NCBI RefSeq assembly: GCF_024362695.1 | Contig: NC_065408.1 | Location: 14,322,001-14,386,000 of the forward strand | Length of the DNA: 64,000 nt | Origin: Pectinophora gossypiella | Taxonomy: Eukaryota > Arthropoda > Insecta > Lepidoptera > Gelechiidae | Direction of reading: 5' to 3' | Shown here: positions 1 to 9,800 of the stretch, piece after piece | Position numbering within the stretch: the first letter of the stretch is position 1 | How the letters are laid out: each line of letters starts with the position of its first letter | The notes under the pieces: generated by a model | Told to the model about the DNA's origin: nothing | The model's database searches: none | What the model saw: the letters and a program-made list of their open reading frames with translations, nothing else | Program-made: the position numbers and the translations under genes

Positions 1-352
1 CCCACCATTCTATTCCTTCCACAGACCATAAAACTAAAGCTTTCCTGACGATATGTAAGTAATTACATAAAATATAATTACTTATTACAACATGGTAAAT
101 AAGGGTATAAAGTGCAATAAAGTTTCATAGCATCCTATTTGGACAAATTTTACTTTTACCAAACCAATTAGCGAATGGTGAAATACCTTTATAATGCGTA
201 CCCATTTTTGGAATAAATTAATGCGGCTATTATAAAGACCATTGGAAAGTTTACATTTGTAATGACTATTGATATGATAAATATTTATAATTTAAGTAAT
301 CGATTTTTATAAAGTAATTTTTGTTTTTATAGCACTTAGTGCTTAGGGAAAC
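1..352. other. AT-rich stretch, no gene seen
   Basis: Nothing here reads as coding, and none of the repeat families found elsewhere in the window is recognised. Confidence 0.5.
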
Positions 353-432
353 TCACAAAGATAAATAGACAAATATAAATCGAAAAAAAAAACTGTCTCG
401 GACGGGACTTGTAACCGTAGCTCTTGTCAAGT
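353..432 (-). repeat. tRNA-derived SINE fragment
   Basis: Read on the minus strand, this fragment has a Pol III B-box-like block (consensus GGTTCRAGTCC, slightly decayed here) followed by a body that ends in a sequence related to 'actcacaaa..agcact'. A second copy at 51165-51252 has the same order and an intact B box (minus strand ggttcaagtcc). Both stop being recognisable at the same point, 'agctcttgtcaag', so the A-box half of the head is missing or diverged in both. Confidence 0.6.
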
Positions 433-509
433 AATATTAGTATAACAATATTATAGATAGATGTCGATATCCCTAATACTATCACTATCCCGTTCCTTAC
501 AAACAAAGA

Positions 510-868
510 AAATAATAATAATAATAATAAAACTTTATTTCGGACTTTTGTACATCCATAATGGTTAGCAAGGGACTTATACTATGTTAGTAAGCACATA
601 TTAAATTAACTCGACACAAACCTAGTGTGAGACACGGATGTCAATCCAATGCCTCACAATGGGACAGTCAATTCTGTCCGCCACCACGTTTAAGAGACTG
701 TTGGAGCTGGTCCGGACCCGGTGCAGTAAAGAGGCAGTTTTTTTTTCTAATGATGGCATGAAAGCCATCTGTACTTGCCTGCGCAAACATGCCGGACGCA
801 CTGCAATATCTCGGCAGCCCCAACAGCATCCTAAACGCGTTATTATACTGAAAGAAAAGAGACAACTA
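510..868 (-). pseudogene. LINE reverse-transcriptase C-terminus with 3' UTR, frameshifted
   Basis: This is the decayed 3' end of a non-LTR retrotransposon on the minus strand. From about 868 down, one frame reads NNAFRMLLGLPR..CSASGMFAQA, the C-terminal tail typical of CR1/jockey-like reverse transcriptases in insects. The frame is lost near 760, where an A/T run interrupts it. It resumes in another frame as DRIDCPIVRHW and ends at a TAG at 624-622. About 110 bp of 3' UTR follows, with an AATAAA-like signal and a (TTA)n tail around 506-530. Only the last ~80 codons remain, with no polymerase catalytic motif, so the copy is dead on arrival (5'-truncated). The RT identity is recognised from the motif string; the clade is an inference. 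Confidence 0.8.
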
Positions 869-1087
869 GATAAATTATTACCTTTAAATAACAGTACAGA
901 AAACGAAACAAAAGTAATTTGTTGTTATTTTCCTACAACGTAAGTAAGCAAAACAAAGTATAATGTTATCTTTATAAAACATAAAAAAATCATCCTTATA
1001 ACTTATATCATATTTTATATATCACATTTTTCAACTGAAATGTATCTTCCAAGACAATTAAATGATACGAAAACTTTTGTCATGATT

Positions 1088-1256
1088 TGGAGGGTCGAAA
1101 TGGCCACATCGAAGCGATTTATCTAAGAAAGCAATATTGCTATTTGACATTTGTTTGCATTGCGCACTTACTTTTATATGCGCAAATTTTAATGTCACAT
1201 TGCAATATTGCTTTTGTAGATGAATTGCTTTGATGTGGTCTTTTTTACCCCCCAGG
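1088..1256. mobile_element. Fold-back MITE, family M3
   Basis: The two halves are inverted copies. The left arm reads 'ggccacatcgaagcgattta' then 'gcaatattgctatttgacat'. The right arm ends 'gaattgctttgatgtggtc' then a T-run and 'ccccccagg'. Related copies lie at 26405-26625, 35077-35205, 48355-48497, 49385-49555 and (one arm) 53716-53764. No open frame is present, so it is a non-autonomous DNA element; the superfamily is not determined. Confidence 0.8.
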
Positions 1257-1629
1257 AACGATTGTTAACTTGAAATCAAATTCCAATCTTAATTAATTAA
1301 TTACTTAGGTAAGTGCCTACTTATGTGGTGATCATACTGATATTATACTAAAAGCTCACATTACTTACACATTTAACAACTCCAGCGCAATCGAAATCAT
1401 TCGGTTTGTTTATTAATTTTCCAATATACAATTTTAATCCTGCATAGCAATGTCGGCGCCTTTCCCAACGCTTATAAAACTTTACCAAAATCACTTTTAC
1501 TTTCAACGACTGCCCATTCAGACTTATCTTTATTATTAAATAGCGACCAGCCGCGAAAAAATGAAATTATTATCGACATCACATTAAAAACCTCAAAAAT
1601 AACAGTATTTCTCCACTATTTAATGGATG
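1257..1629. other. Unique AT-rich sequence
   Basis: No gene, repeat family or regulatory site could be supported here. Confidence 0.4.
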
Positions 1630-1775
1630 TTATTATACATATAAACCTTCCTCTTGAATTACTCTATCTATTAAAAAAAACAGCATCAAAATCCGTTGCG
1701 TAGTTTTAAAGATTTAAGCGTACATAGGGATATAGGGACAGAAAAAACTACTTTGTTTTATACTATGTAATTATA
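1630..1775. repeat. Dispersed repeat, possibly Helitron-like
   Basis: The block contains 'aaaatccgttgcgtagtttt' and 'cgtacatagggatatagg', ending 'tttgttttatactatgta'. This resembles the terminal part of non-autonomous Helitron-like elements widespread in Lepidoptera. The identification is from memory of the motif. No CTRR terminus with hairpin was confirmed. Confidence 0.4.
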
Positions 1776-1833
1776 TGTAGCTAGCTGCATATAGAGTGAC
1801 ATCCGGAGCGTCCTGTATATTTAACATGCGCAC

Positions 1834-2030
1834 CGCGATAAAATTATCGATCGAATAATTTTTGTCGAAATCGATAAGTTTGTTTTTTCCCTAATATGCG
1901 TGCCCCGTGATTTTGTTTGTATTTTGACAGAAAAATATAACTTGGGTTCACATGTTAGCACCAATCGATAAAACGACATAATTATATAGTCAGAATCGAT
2001 AAAATAATCGTGACAACATTTTATCACGTT
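1834..2030. mobile_element. MITE family M2
   Basis: The element starts 'cgcgataaaattatcgatcg' and ends 'attttatcacgtt', so its ends are inverted copies of about 11 bp. A collinear second copy lies at 56844-57054 and shares 'cgataagtttgttttttccc' and 'caaaacgacataatt'. No coding capacity. Confidence 0.75.
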
Positions 2031-2054
2031 TCACAAGCCCTACTGTTCAGTGAT

Positions 2055-2112
2055 GCGCCATTCCCGAGAATGTTCCCAAATCGGGAATGTTCCTGATGTA
2101 AAAAAAAGTCTT
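2055..2112. repeat. Short palindromic tract
   Basis: Two GGGAATG/CATTCCC-type inverted pairs ('attcccgagaatgttccc', 'tcgggaatgttcc') occur in ~50 bp. It may be a relic of a hairpin-forming MITE. Confidence 0.35.
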
Positions 2113-2185
2113 TAATCTGCTTTTTTCCCTAATGTTGTTATTTGTACGAGGCAATGACGTCATAACTCGTCTGAAACAGACGTAT

Positions 2186-2283
2186 AAGGCCAATGTATGT
2201 ATGTATGTTATGTGGTAAGTATATCGATGGAAGTAAAGCTTATAGCGCTCAGCACATTAATTTAGTCATGTTGTGACATACAA
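2186..2283. repeat. (TATG)n tail followed by repeat R, uninterrupted copy
   Basis: A short (TATG)n run is followed by 'gtggtaagtatatcgatgg' and then 'aagtaaagcttatagcgctc'. The same sequence occurs at about 54958-55380, where it is split by a SINE. This copy therefore serves as the empty-site reference. Confidence 0.75.
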
Positions 2284-2355
2284 TAATAAATACTAAAAAA
2301 TATTACAAAAACACTTATCTATATAAAAAAAGAAAGAAAAGAAAAAAAAACCTAT

Positions 2356-2590
2356 TTATAAACTGAAAAACTCACTTATGCTATAAAACTGCTTCCCTTT
2401 AACCATTTTTTGAGTTGGGATCTAAACTTTAGATGGGGTAGCTCTTTAATATAGGATGGAATGGCGTTATATGTTCTCACACACATAGAATGTCAATTTT
2501 TATAATAAACTGTAGTTCTAGGAGTAAACTCCTGTCTTAGTTTATTTGGATTTCTAAGATTTTGTACTTTAATCTAGATAATATTATTGC
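2356..2590 (-). pseudogene. Jockey/CR1-like reverse-transcriptase C-terminus, broken
   Basis: On the minus strand a frame reads NPNKLRQEFTPRTTVYYKN, then meets one in-frame stop, then continues RTYNAIPSYIKELPHLKF..LKKWL. This is the characteristic C-terminal tail (…FN-x-L-P-x-x-I-x-x-L…LKxWL) of jockey/CR1-group non-LTR retrotransposon polymerases. Just after the W-L pair a one-base shift moves the coding pattern to another frame (FYSISEFF), ending at the TAA at 2358-2356. The copy therefore has at least one nonsense codon and one frameshift and no upstream polymerase domain. It is a dead fragment. Confidence 0.8.
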
Positions 2591-2931
2591 TCTTTTTACA
2601 TAACTGTTGCGCCATTTTACTGCCGGGAATACTGCCATTTACACAGAAATCATAAAGTTATCTATAATATATCGCACCCCGGTTGGTACCGCTCGCGGTA
2701 TCGCTTCTGTTTGTAGAAACCTTTAGTAGGTATTTCGTCGAAATCGGTTTCAATTTAACGATGGACGTATAAGGTGGTAGAGAAGTGAATTTCTGTGTAA
2801 TATCCGGTTTATAATAATTTGACTGACCATTAATACTCGGAGCTGTCGAAGTTGTTATCGTTGTTAAGTAGTTTTAAAATTGATATCTCCAATCTCGAAT
2901 TGAGTGATATGTTTCTCTCTCCTATCTTCAG

Positions 2932-3150
2932 AACCCCGATACCGACCCCGCCGGCGTAGTCGACGATTTATCATTCAGCGCTTATCGCTATCGACGTACT
3001 AAGTTCGATTATTTTTTTCTAATATTATCCTCTAAGACGACGCTCTGAGCCGAGGTTCGCGCCCAAATGAGACCGTCAAGCCTGTCGTCATAAATTGTGT
3101 ACCGGGTGAGAGCCTTCAGCGCTCCTCATTTGTCCGACCAAGTAGCCTAA
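2932..3150 (+). repeat. LINE 3' tail, family L1T, diverged copy
   Basis: The copy starts with 'cccgataccgaccccgccgg', passes through 'gagccgaggttcgcgcccaa' and ends near 'ccgaccaagtag'. This is the same 3' region seen most completely at 59035-59622. The terminal part and polyA are missing. Confidence 0.75.
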
Positions 3151-3182
3151 ATGAACTAACAAAAATAGTGACTGCTTAAATA

Positions 3183-3420
3183 TCATACATAACATAAACA
3201 GCCTATATACGGCCCACTGCTGGACACAGGCCTCCCCTCAATCAACCGGAGCATACTCCACCACGCTGCTCCACTGCGGGTTGGTGGAGGTGTTTTTACG
3301 GCTAATAGTAGGGACCAACGGCTTCATGTGCCCTCCGAAGCACGGAATCATCTTATTTTTTCGGACAATCAGGTGATTCAAGCCTGAAAAGTCCTTACCA
3401 AACAAAGGACAGAGATTGGG
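3183..3420 (-). repeat. SINE family S2, 5'-truncated
   Basis: This is the reverse complement of the body and tail of the tRNA-headed SINE at 54978-55321 ('ggttgattgaggggaggcct', 'ataggctgtttatgttatg'). The tRNA-like head is absent. A single-base loss and substitutions mark it as old. Confidence 0.8.
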
Positions 3421-3719
3421 CTTAAATATCGTCTTACAAATTATTGTCTTCTACCAACACAAAAAAGGACGCATGCGCGTGTTAAAAGCTCGATTAATTT
3501 ATTATGAAAACAGTTTGTTTATCACTATCTATACACAGAGTTATTGATCATCAATATGCAGTAACTGTTCTGATTATGCAGCCACTGCGCCTGTCGACGA
3601 GATACATAAATTGAACTTAATATATTCAACACGCCGATAGTGCAGCTTTCGATCTCTGTATTGATAACTCATCTAGATATTGTAGATAAACTAATAGACA
3701 TATAAGTTCACGCTTATTT
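3421..3719. other. No gene seen
   Basis: Plain AT-rich sequence without recognisable repeats. Confidence 0.4.
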
Positions 3720-3800
3720 CCTGATGGAGTAGGCAGTGACACGGAATTCCACAACGATCCTGACACACAACTGTCACTAAAGTCTTCATGCATACTCTTC
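3720..3800 (-). repeat. Degenerate (TATG)-tailed retroposon B fragment
   Basis: Shows 'gtaggcagtgacacggaatt' and 'gatcctgacacac', the reverse complement of the retroposon B body at 41035-41195. It is badly decayed. Confidence 0.5.
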
Positions 3801-3933
3801 TTCTTCTTCTAATCCTTTTATCCCCTGTTGGGATGTAGGCTTGAATAACAGATTTCCACTCCTCGCGCATGCATACCTACTACCAAAGGAAAAACTAATA
3901 TTTAGTTTTTTTATTCATATAACTCAACTCAAA

Positions 3934-4206
3934 TGCTTCTATGCTGTTCTGGGAGCAAATAAAAAACATAGAACACGTTCAGCTGCTTGTCTTCCCGGGC
4001 ATGTCGTAAAAACCGACAGAGGGATTGCGTCCTCTAACATGATGGACTAATGTTATGGGCGATAGGCTGATCCCTTATCACCATAAGGTTCATCATATCC
4101 ATCTTAGGACTTCGTATCAACAGTGGCTGCAAGTTGTCTTTGGTTACTTGTGGCTCTGCCCACCCCATTTGGGATTACGGGCGTGAGTTTATGTATGTAT
4201 GTATGT
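3934..4206 (+). mobile_element. Short retroposon A, full length with target-site duplication
   Basis: The element begins TGCTTCTATGCTGTTCTGGG and ends CGTGAGTTTATG(TATG)n. It is framed by a direct repeat, 'taactcaactcaaa', at 3920-3933 and 4206-4219. A second copy at 25889-26160 starts at exactly the same base, so about 272 bp is the full length. A duplication of ~14 bp with a simple 3' tail is the signature of target-primed reverse transcription. There is no long ORF and no obvious Pol III box, so it is either an unusual SINE or a LINE-derived unit with a fixed 5' end. Confidence 0.85.
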
Positions 4207-4280
4207 AACTCAACTCAAACTCAATAATGTCTGTATTCAGTTGTAACATAGTTACATACATATGTGGGGACACAGTTCCG

Positions 4281-4592
4281 AGAAATACGAACCCGATACC
4301 GACCCCGCCGGCCTGATACCGACCCCGCCTCCCGATACCGACCCCGCCGGCGTGGTCGACGATTTCCCTCATTCAGCGCTTATCGCTATCGACCCACTAG
4401 GGTCGATTAATTCTTTCAAATATTTTTCCTCTCAGACGACGCCCTGAGCCGAGGTTCGCGCCCAACTGGGCACCCTCAGGGCTGTTGTCTTAAACGTTGT
4501 ACCGGGTGAGAGCCTTCAGCACTCCCCATTTGTCTGGCCAAGTAGTTAATGCCATCTGCGGCAAATCTACAATAAGTCACGTCAAAAAAAAA
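4281..4592 (+). repeat. LINE 3' tail L1T with tandem 5' repeats and polyA
   Basis: The copy runs from three tandem 'ccgataccgaccccgcc' units (4283-4350), through 'gtggtcgacgatttccctca' and 'gagccgaggttcgcgcccaa', to 'ctacaataagtcacgtc' and an A-run. In one frame it reads …FKYFSSQTTP and stops, as expected for the last codons of the element's ORF. Confidence 0.85.
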
Positions 4593-4798
4593 GGGGAAAT
4601 ACGAATAATGCAGTTTCAGCACCTTTGCCTTGTAACGGCAGTTGTTTCCCACCTCGCGCTCCCTCCACACGCACGATAAGTTGTAACCTAGTACTAATAT
4701 GTTTGCTAATGTAAAGACCAAAATATTTTTTAATAAACGTAGTTCAGATAATTGAGTATCTTATTTATCGTCGCCCAAGTACCAAGAACATCATTCGA

Positions 4799-4893
4799 AC
4801 ACATACATACATACATAAACTCACGCCCGTAATCCCTAATGGGGTGGGCAGAGCCACAAGTAATCAAAGACAACTTGCAGCCACTGTTGATAT
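4799..4893 (-). repeat. Retroposon A, 5'-truncated
   Basis: This is the reverse complement of the 3' third of retroposon A. Its (CATA)n start corresponds to the 3' tail, and it ends at the 'cactgttgat' truncation point. Confidence 0.85.
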
Positions 4894-5254
4894 GATGGTG
4901 GTGAGACATTTCGCGAAAAAGTTTGAAACATATACACTGTTGAATAGAGAAATTGCTTTATTATTACGCACAGCTGTTAGGCTGTTACTGTCGCGTACTA
5001 TAACCTGTTCCCGCGACACTGTTTAACTCAAAGAGAAATACTACGTATAATTGCAGGTTTTGTTACGCACCTCTAGTGTTGGGATTAACTTGATACTTCA
5101 ATTCACTGGTAAAATGTAGCAGTAGTAATACGTAGATAATCGGGTCGTGTAATAAGTAGGTTCAAGATAAATTATGACATTCTGGTTATTAAATAAAGAC
5201 AGATCTAACACTAACGAAAACATTTTCATTTTTCAATTTAACTTATTTAGGAAT
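4894..5254. other. No gene seen
   Basis: Open frames here are short and show no coding pattern. Confidence 0.4.
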
Positions 5255-5415
5255 TTTAATCAAGAAAAACGTAATAATAAGTCCGACATTTTATCACGTT
5301 TTTCAATGATGTCACAGTGCGCAAGCAATTTCATACTAATTCCATAGTAATTTCGTGTTTGACGTTTAGTAAAAAGTAACTGCTTTGACTAGTTGTAAAC
5401 TAGCCTATTATTTAT
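5255..5415. repeat. Dispersed repeat M5
   Basis: Contains 'cattttatcacgtttttc', 'atgtcacagtg' and 'attccatagtaatttcgtg'. The reverse complement of the same series of blocks appears at 47410-47560. It is probably a MITE; the ends are not resolved. Confidence 0.55.
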
Positions 5416-5659
5416 AGTACTTATCTCCAACTATTAATACTTGTTATTTTACCTATTACTTACCCGTTAACTCTCATCCTTATGTCAAGTTTACAACATG
5501 AAGATAACTTATGAAAGTGACTTTATTTACCACGGTAATTCTAGACTTCCCTTTATATTTCTAATAAACATTCACACATACATATAAAAACACATTTAGG
5601 GCCCTATCTCACTAGGACTGTAGGACCAGAGAGAATATAATCACTGCAAAATGTATCCT

Positions 5660-5818
5660 ACAGAATAGGCTATTTGACAACTTAGTCAAATTACTTATAT
5701 ACTTTTTACGAAACGTCAAAACGAAAATTTTCTATGGAATTTGTAGGGAAATACTGTCCTGTGGCGTCATTAATAAAAGCAGTTAAAAGTCGTACTTATT
5801 GTTACTTAACCCTTCGCA
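5660..5818. repeat. MITE-like repeat M6, left part
   Basis: Begins 'aataggctatttgacaac' and continues 'gtcctgtggcgtcattaat'. Related copies are at 28628-29232 and 36428-36650. The 28628 copy shows inverted ends (AATAGGCTAC..). Confidence 0.65.
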
Positions 5819-5900
5819 TGCGGGAAACACTGATCAGGGCCAGACACAATGTGAAAACTATTATGCCTCTTATCTCAGCAAATGAGAGGTTAACCATCAT

Positions 5901-6187
5901 CACCAGCCCATTAACGTCCCCACTGCTAGGGCACGGGCCTTCCCTATGGATGGATAGGGAGATCGGGCCTTAAACCACCACGCGGGCCCAGTGCGGATTG
6001 GTGATTATTAACGACTGCTAATGCAGCCGGGACCAACGGCTTAACGTGCCTTCCGAAGCACGGAGGAGCTCGAGATGAAAACTTTTTTTTTTGTGGTCAC
6101 CCATCCTATGACCGGCCTCTGCGAAAGTTGCTTTACTTCAACAATCGCAAACCGAGCGCGTTTACCGCTGCGCCACCGAGCTCCTCA
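5901..6187 (-). repeat. Chimeric tRNA/5S SINE, family S5
   Basis: The minus strand reads gaggagctcggtggcgcagcgg (tRNA-type A-box region), then a 5S-rRNA-like block 'aagcaactttcgcagaggcc' and 'ggatgggtgaccac', then a unique body ending in a (TGA)n-type tail at the left. The other copies are 21627-21924 (-) and 23780-24079 (+). Confidence 0.9.
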
Positions 6188-6230
6188 AAAAACAATATTA
6201 TAAGCGTATAAATTGTATGTTTTGAAACAA

Positions 6231-6325
6231 GTGGAGCAGCGTGGTCGAGTATGCTCCATACCCCCTCCGGTTGATTGAGGGGAGGCCTGTGCCCAGCAGT
6301 GCGACGTATATAGGCTGTTTATGTT
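6231..6325 (+). repeat. SINE S2 3' end
   Basis: Carries 'cctccggttgattgagggga' and 'tataggctgtttatgtta', the final ~95 bp of S2. Confidence 0.8.
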
Positions 6326-6614
6326 ATATTATTGAATAACGTACAGTATTGAAAACAACTTTCTAGTTTTCTACATATAACGAGTATTGAATATCGAAAC
6401 TCATCACACAATATACTTAGCATAAGCATACGATGTATTGAAATGAATTTCAATACACTTTAAGCTTTTCGATGTCCTAATAAAACGCGCTTGTTAAGAG
6501 TTAACATATCACTGAGTTATAATGAAACGTGTAGACTGAACAAGTGTTTAAGATTTATAGACACAAGTTGATTTGACTTTCTAGTGAACCATCTTACCAT
6601 ACACTTACTATTAC
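6326..6614. other. No gene seen
   Basis: AT-rich sequence with no recognised element. Confidence 0.4.
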
Positions 6615-6830
6615 CATAGAATAAGGAATAATACTACGTATAGAACGGCAACTTTCCGCTCCCCACCGGCGGCTGAGCTAGGTTTACCTCACCCCCTCGA
6701 TCTTACTTTAGTCTTCAATCGTAGGGGCGTCAGATATCCCACAAACAGATGCGCGTGTACGATAACGCCAATGTGTAGTGTCTGTGTAAAACGAGGTATT
6801 TTGAATGAAGTGACCGGGGTATGGTATTAC
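6615..6830. repeat. Dispersed GC-richer repeat
   Basis: Opens with 'ctacgtatagaacggcaact', which recurs at 44282-44301 with one change, and includes 'tgaatgaagtgaccggggta'. It is probably a repeat block; ends and class are unresolved. Confidence 0.5.
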
Positions 6831-6845
6831 TTTAAATTACCACAT

Positions 6846-7165
6846 ACTAGCGGCCTCCGTGGTCCAGTGGTTTGAGCACTGGGCTCACAATCCGGAGGTC
6901 CCGGGTTCAAACCTGGTGGGGAAATATCACAGAAATCACTTTATGCTCCTTAGTTTGGTTAGGACATTACAGGATTGTCCAAAAGTAAGATGATCCGTGC
7001 TGTTGGCACGTTAAGCCGTTGGTCCCGGTTACTACTTACTGGTGTAAGTAAGTAGTCGTTACATGAGCCATGTGAGCCTTTGGCGGGTCAACAGTAACCC
7101 TGACACCAGGGTTGATGGGGTTGGTAATCCACCTCACAACCCGCACGATAGTAGAGAAGAAGACG
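6846..7165 (+). repeat. tRNA-headed SINE S1
   Basis: The head has an A box ('ggtccagtggtttgagc') and a B box ('gggttcaaacc'), followed by the family body ('aaatcactttatgctcctta', 'gttggtcccggttactactt') and an 'agaagaagac' end. The tRNA part cannot fold a full cloverleaf acceptor stem and continues into SINE body, so it is not a tRNA gene. Other S1 copies: 10214-10515, 27560-27893, 35352-35539, 39980-40300, 44821-45111, 46341-46515, 54672-54775, 56127-56370. Confidence 0.9.
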
Positions 7166-8046
7166 ACACACTTCAGACGATTTAATGTTAAATTTAGTGC
7201 CAAAAAGTCTGTTTAAAATGAGATAGGATGAGTCTGTATTTTCAACAAAGAGTGATTGGTTTTCATTGCAATTGAGAGTTAAAACAGAGGTATAAAAAGA
7301 AAAAGCTCTCTATTTTCTTTTTGATGTTATTCAACAAAAGACTTAGGGCCCAATCTCACCTAAACACTGTGGTCGCGACACCATAGCTGCGCGACTAACA
7401 AAATCAATGAAAAAATGCAAAAACGGAAAATGTATGAATAAACGAAAATGATGTATCAATTTGTTGATGTCATCGGAAACCCGACTAATTTCCCCGCTTG
7501 GTTTAGACGCCATATTGTCAAAGGATAGGGCACTTAATATTATTATTCTTAATTTAAAAATTGTGCTATAATCTGACACATTCACTTTGTAAGTAGGTTT
7601 TCTTAGTTTTCTTATTTTTAATAAATAAATAAAAGTACTAATGTCTGAAACTCGTTGTGTTATATCATATAGCATATTCTGTCGCGACCTTCACGGCTGC
7701 GCGCACAGCGCATCTCGTTCACTGCGTATGAGTATCCTCTTAGCATATGCGCGGTAATTGCATATGCGTGTTTACGTTATAACGTATGCTATCTTAGGAA
7801 GTTGTTCTAAGTTCTAAGTGTTTATTTTTCGATGCCGTTATGCAAGTAATTTGCTAAGAAAATAAGTAGAAATAGGTATAAGGATGATAGATTTGTTTAT
7901 CGATTTACGTTGCAGGAACAAATTTGACGTATTTGTGGCTCAATAAATTACTTTACGGAAATAGCGTTTTTATTAACGGTAAGAAAAGTTGATATAAAAT
8001 AGAGTACTTAATTAAAAGTAAGGTAATGAATTTTATTTAATAAATG
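7166..8046. other. No gene supported
   Basis: A 110-codon minus-strand frame (7343-7675) is present, but it is AT-driven, hydrophobic in patches, and has no recognisable domain or splice context. GC-rich clusters ('gtcgcgac') at 7372 and 7681 may mark the ends of an old element. Confidence 0.4.
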
Positions 8047-8150
8047 TTCCCGTGTTTCGGAGGAGCACGTTAAGCTATTGGTGAAGTATTGATTGAGGGG
8101 AGGCCTGTGCAGCAGTGGGACGTATATAGGCTGTTTATGTTATGTTTAGA
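8047..8150 (+). repeat. SINE S2 fragment, internally deleted
   Basis: Joins a 'tcggaggagcacgttaagc' block directly to 'attgattgaggggaggcctg' and the S2 3' end, missing the central part. Confidence 0.7.
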
Positions 8151-8214
8151 ACATTCCCCGGAGTGATCATTTCATTGGTTGCGATGTCCGATCTCCGTCA
8201 TTCTGCATATACCA

Positions 8215-8330
8215 TATTGAGTGTCACGACGTCGCAACGCATCGTGTGGCATGTCGTTGTGTGTGATTTATAAATGTAAAACGGCGGAGTTACGACGTCG
8301 CAACGGAGCGGCAACGCCAGTGTGGCATCT
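8215..8330. repeat. Duplicated GC block
   Basis: The sequence 'acgacgtcgcaacg' occurs twice (about 8226 and 8292), each followed by 'gtgtggcat'. It is a local duplication of about 66 bp. Confidence 0.6.
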
Positions 8331-8440
8331 CTCTAATTATGTATTTATTTACACTCCACTGACATTACAGAGCAGAAGCGCCAAGCGCCGTGAAACTTTC
8401 ATAATAACATAATTAGACATAAGAAACTGAACTTAACTAT

Positions 8441-8935
8441 ACAGGGTGTTAGTGACATCGTAACGAAAACTTTGAGGGGTGATTGAGGCCATGATTCTGA
8501 GATGATATCAAGTGGAAATTTCCGTCGCAAAAGTATGGAATTGAAAATAATTAAAAAAAAAACACAAAAATTTTCAGGAATATTCAGACTGAAAATTCCA
8601 CTTGATATCAACTCAGAATCATGGTCTGAACCATCCCTCTCAGTATTCGTTACGGTGTCACTAACACCCATATCTACTTGTATGGCTACCGTATGTACTT
8701 GTGTGGGGTGTAAGTGACATCGTAACGAATACTGAGGGGAATGATTCAGCTGATTATTCTGAGTTAATATCAAGTGGAATTTTTCATCGCAAAAGTATAG
8801 AATTGAAAATAATTTAAAAAAATCTAAAAAAAAAACATGAATTTTGCGACGAAAAATTCCACTTGATATTAACCCAGAATCATGGCCTGAATCATCCCCT
8901 GAGTATTCGTTACGATGTCACTAACACCCTGTATA
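8441..8935. mobile_element. Double fold-back MITE, family M1
   Basis: Two hairpin units, each with inverted ends ACAGGGTGTTAGTGACATCG, are joined by a linker (8670-8702) containing 'ctacttgtatggctaccgta'. The outer flanks read 'tatacagggtg' and 'caccctgtata', suggesting a TA target of Tc1/mariner type. Dimers with the same linker lie at 26812-27258 and 36855-37343; single units lie at 16748-17072, 40964-41230 and 56675-56843. No transposase frame is present. Confidence 0.85.
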
Positions 8936-9214
8936 TACTTAAACAAATGGCTCATAATATACCGTCAAGCTTATAGTAACATTAGTAAACTGTAGACAAA
9001 TGAAGCTACATTTGGATAACTATAGCTATTAATAGCAGAAGAAAGCTTCGAATAACACAGTGTCGGCGTAACGAATTTTACAAGCATATCGAAACGCTAA
9101 GATGAAAGGTAGTAAAATACTTCGGATGGTGAATAGCATGCACGCACATACTTATAAGTATTTATTTTTTTGTCGAGAAAGGAGAAAAAGGAAAATGCAT
9201 CCAGCTGCTTATCA
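8936..9214. other. No gene seen
   Basis: Ordinary AT-rich sequence. Confidence 0.35.
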
Positions 9215-9420
9215 TTATTTATTTATTTATAAAGGTACATACAACATTACAGTGTAACCCAATAGGCTGTATGATAAGAAAACAATAGAAAAACTAATAC
9301 AAGAAAAATAAACAATGAATGACAAAAGAAACAAAAAGAAAAATAAGATTATCAATAACATGAAAAAAACTAAAAAAACTCGCAATTTCAAAATTAAAAA
9401 GTAAACCAGCACACAAAAAT
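9215..9420 (-). repeat. LINE 3' UTR fragment
   Basis: A (TTTA)n run is followed by 'aaaggtacatacaacattac' and 'aacccaataggctgtatga'. Read on the minus strand this is a LINE 3' UTR running into an (AAAT)n tail. No coding part remains. Confidence 0.55.
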
Positions 9421-9469
9421 AAAAATAATAATAGATAAAACAAAATAGTAAATCATCATCTAAGAATAT

Positions 9470-9800
9470 ACATGCATAAACTCACGCCAATTTAACACCG
9501 AAGTAAGCAGATACCATGGAATTCCATTTCTTTCGATCCTGACGCACTTCTCTTGCTTCCTCCACATTCATCAATCGTTACATACACGCAAGCCGGTTTA
9601 GTGCAGATACAATACAAAATACAAAAACTCTTTATTGCACTTGAATCACATTAAAAATACATTAGTATAGAATTCAACATTAAAAAATTAAATTAATTTA
9701 ATTGAATTATAGAATTTTTCAGATCGTACTGAACTTGTTTTAAGGACATCTCCAATTTGGTCAATGTACGTCCTTCGAGGTCTTCCACTGTCAGCTCCAC
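9470..9800 (-). repeat. Retroposon B split by a nested LINE tail
   Basis: The minus-strand retroposon B is recognised by 'atggaattccatttctttcg', 'ctcttgcttcctccacattc' and 'catctccaatttggtcaatg'. It is interrupted at about 9608-9722 by 'acaaaaactctttattgca' sequence, the reverse complement of a LINE 3' end. 'cagat' at both junctions may be the target duplication. Confidence 0.75.

Noticed and set aside
4262..4447. 61-codon ORF with DTDP repeats
   Set aside because: It is the tandem GC units plus the 3' coding end of L1T, a repeat frame.
6846..6920. tRNA gene
   Set aside because: A and B boxes are present, but the sequence continues into a SINE body found at eight other places and does not close an acceptor stem.
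7343..7675. 110-codon minus-strand ORF, the longest in the window
   Set aside because: AT-driven composition, no domain, no splice context, no repeated or conserved block.
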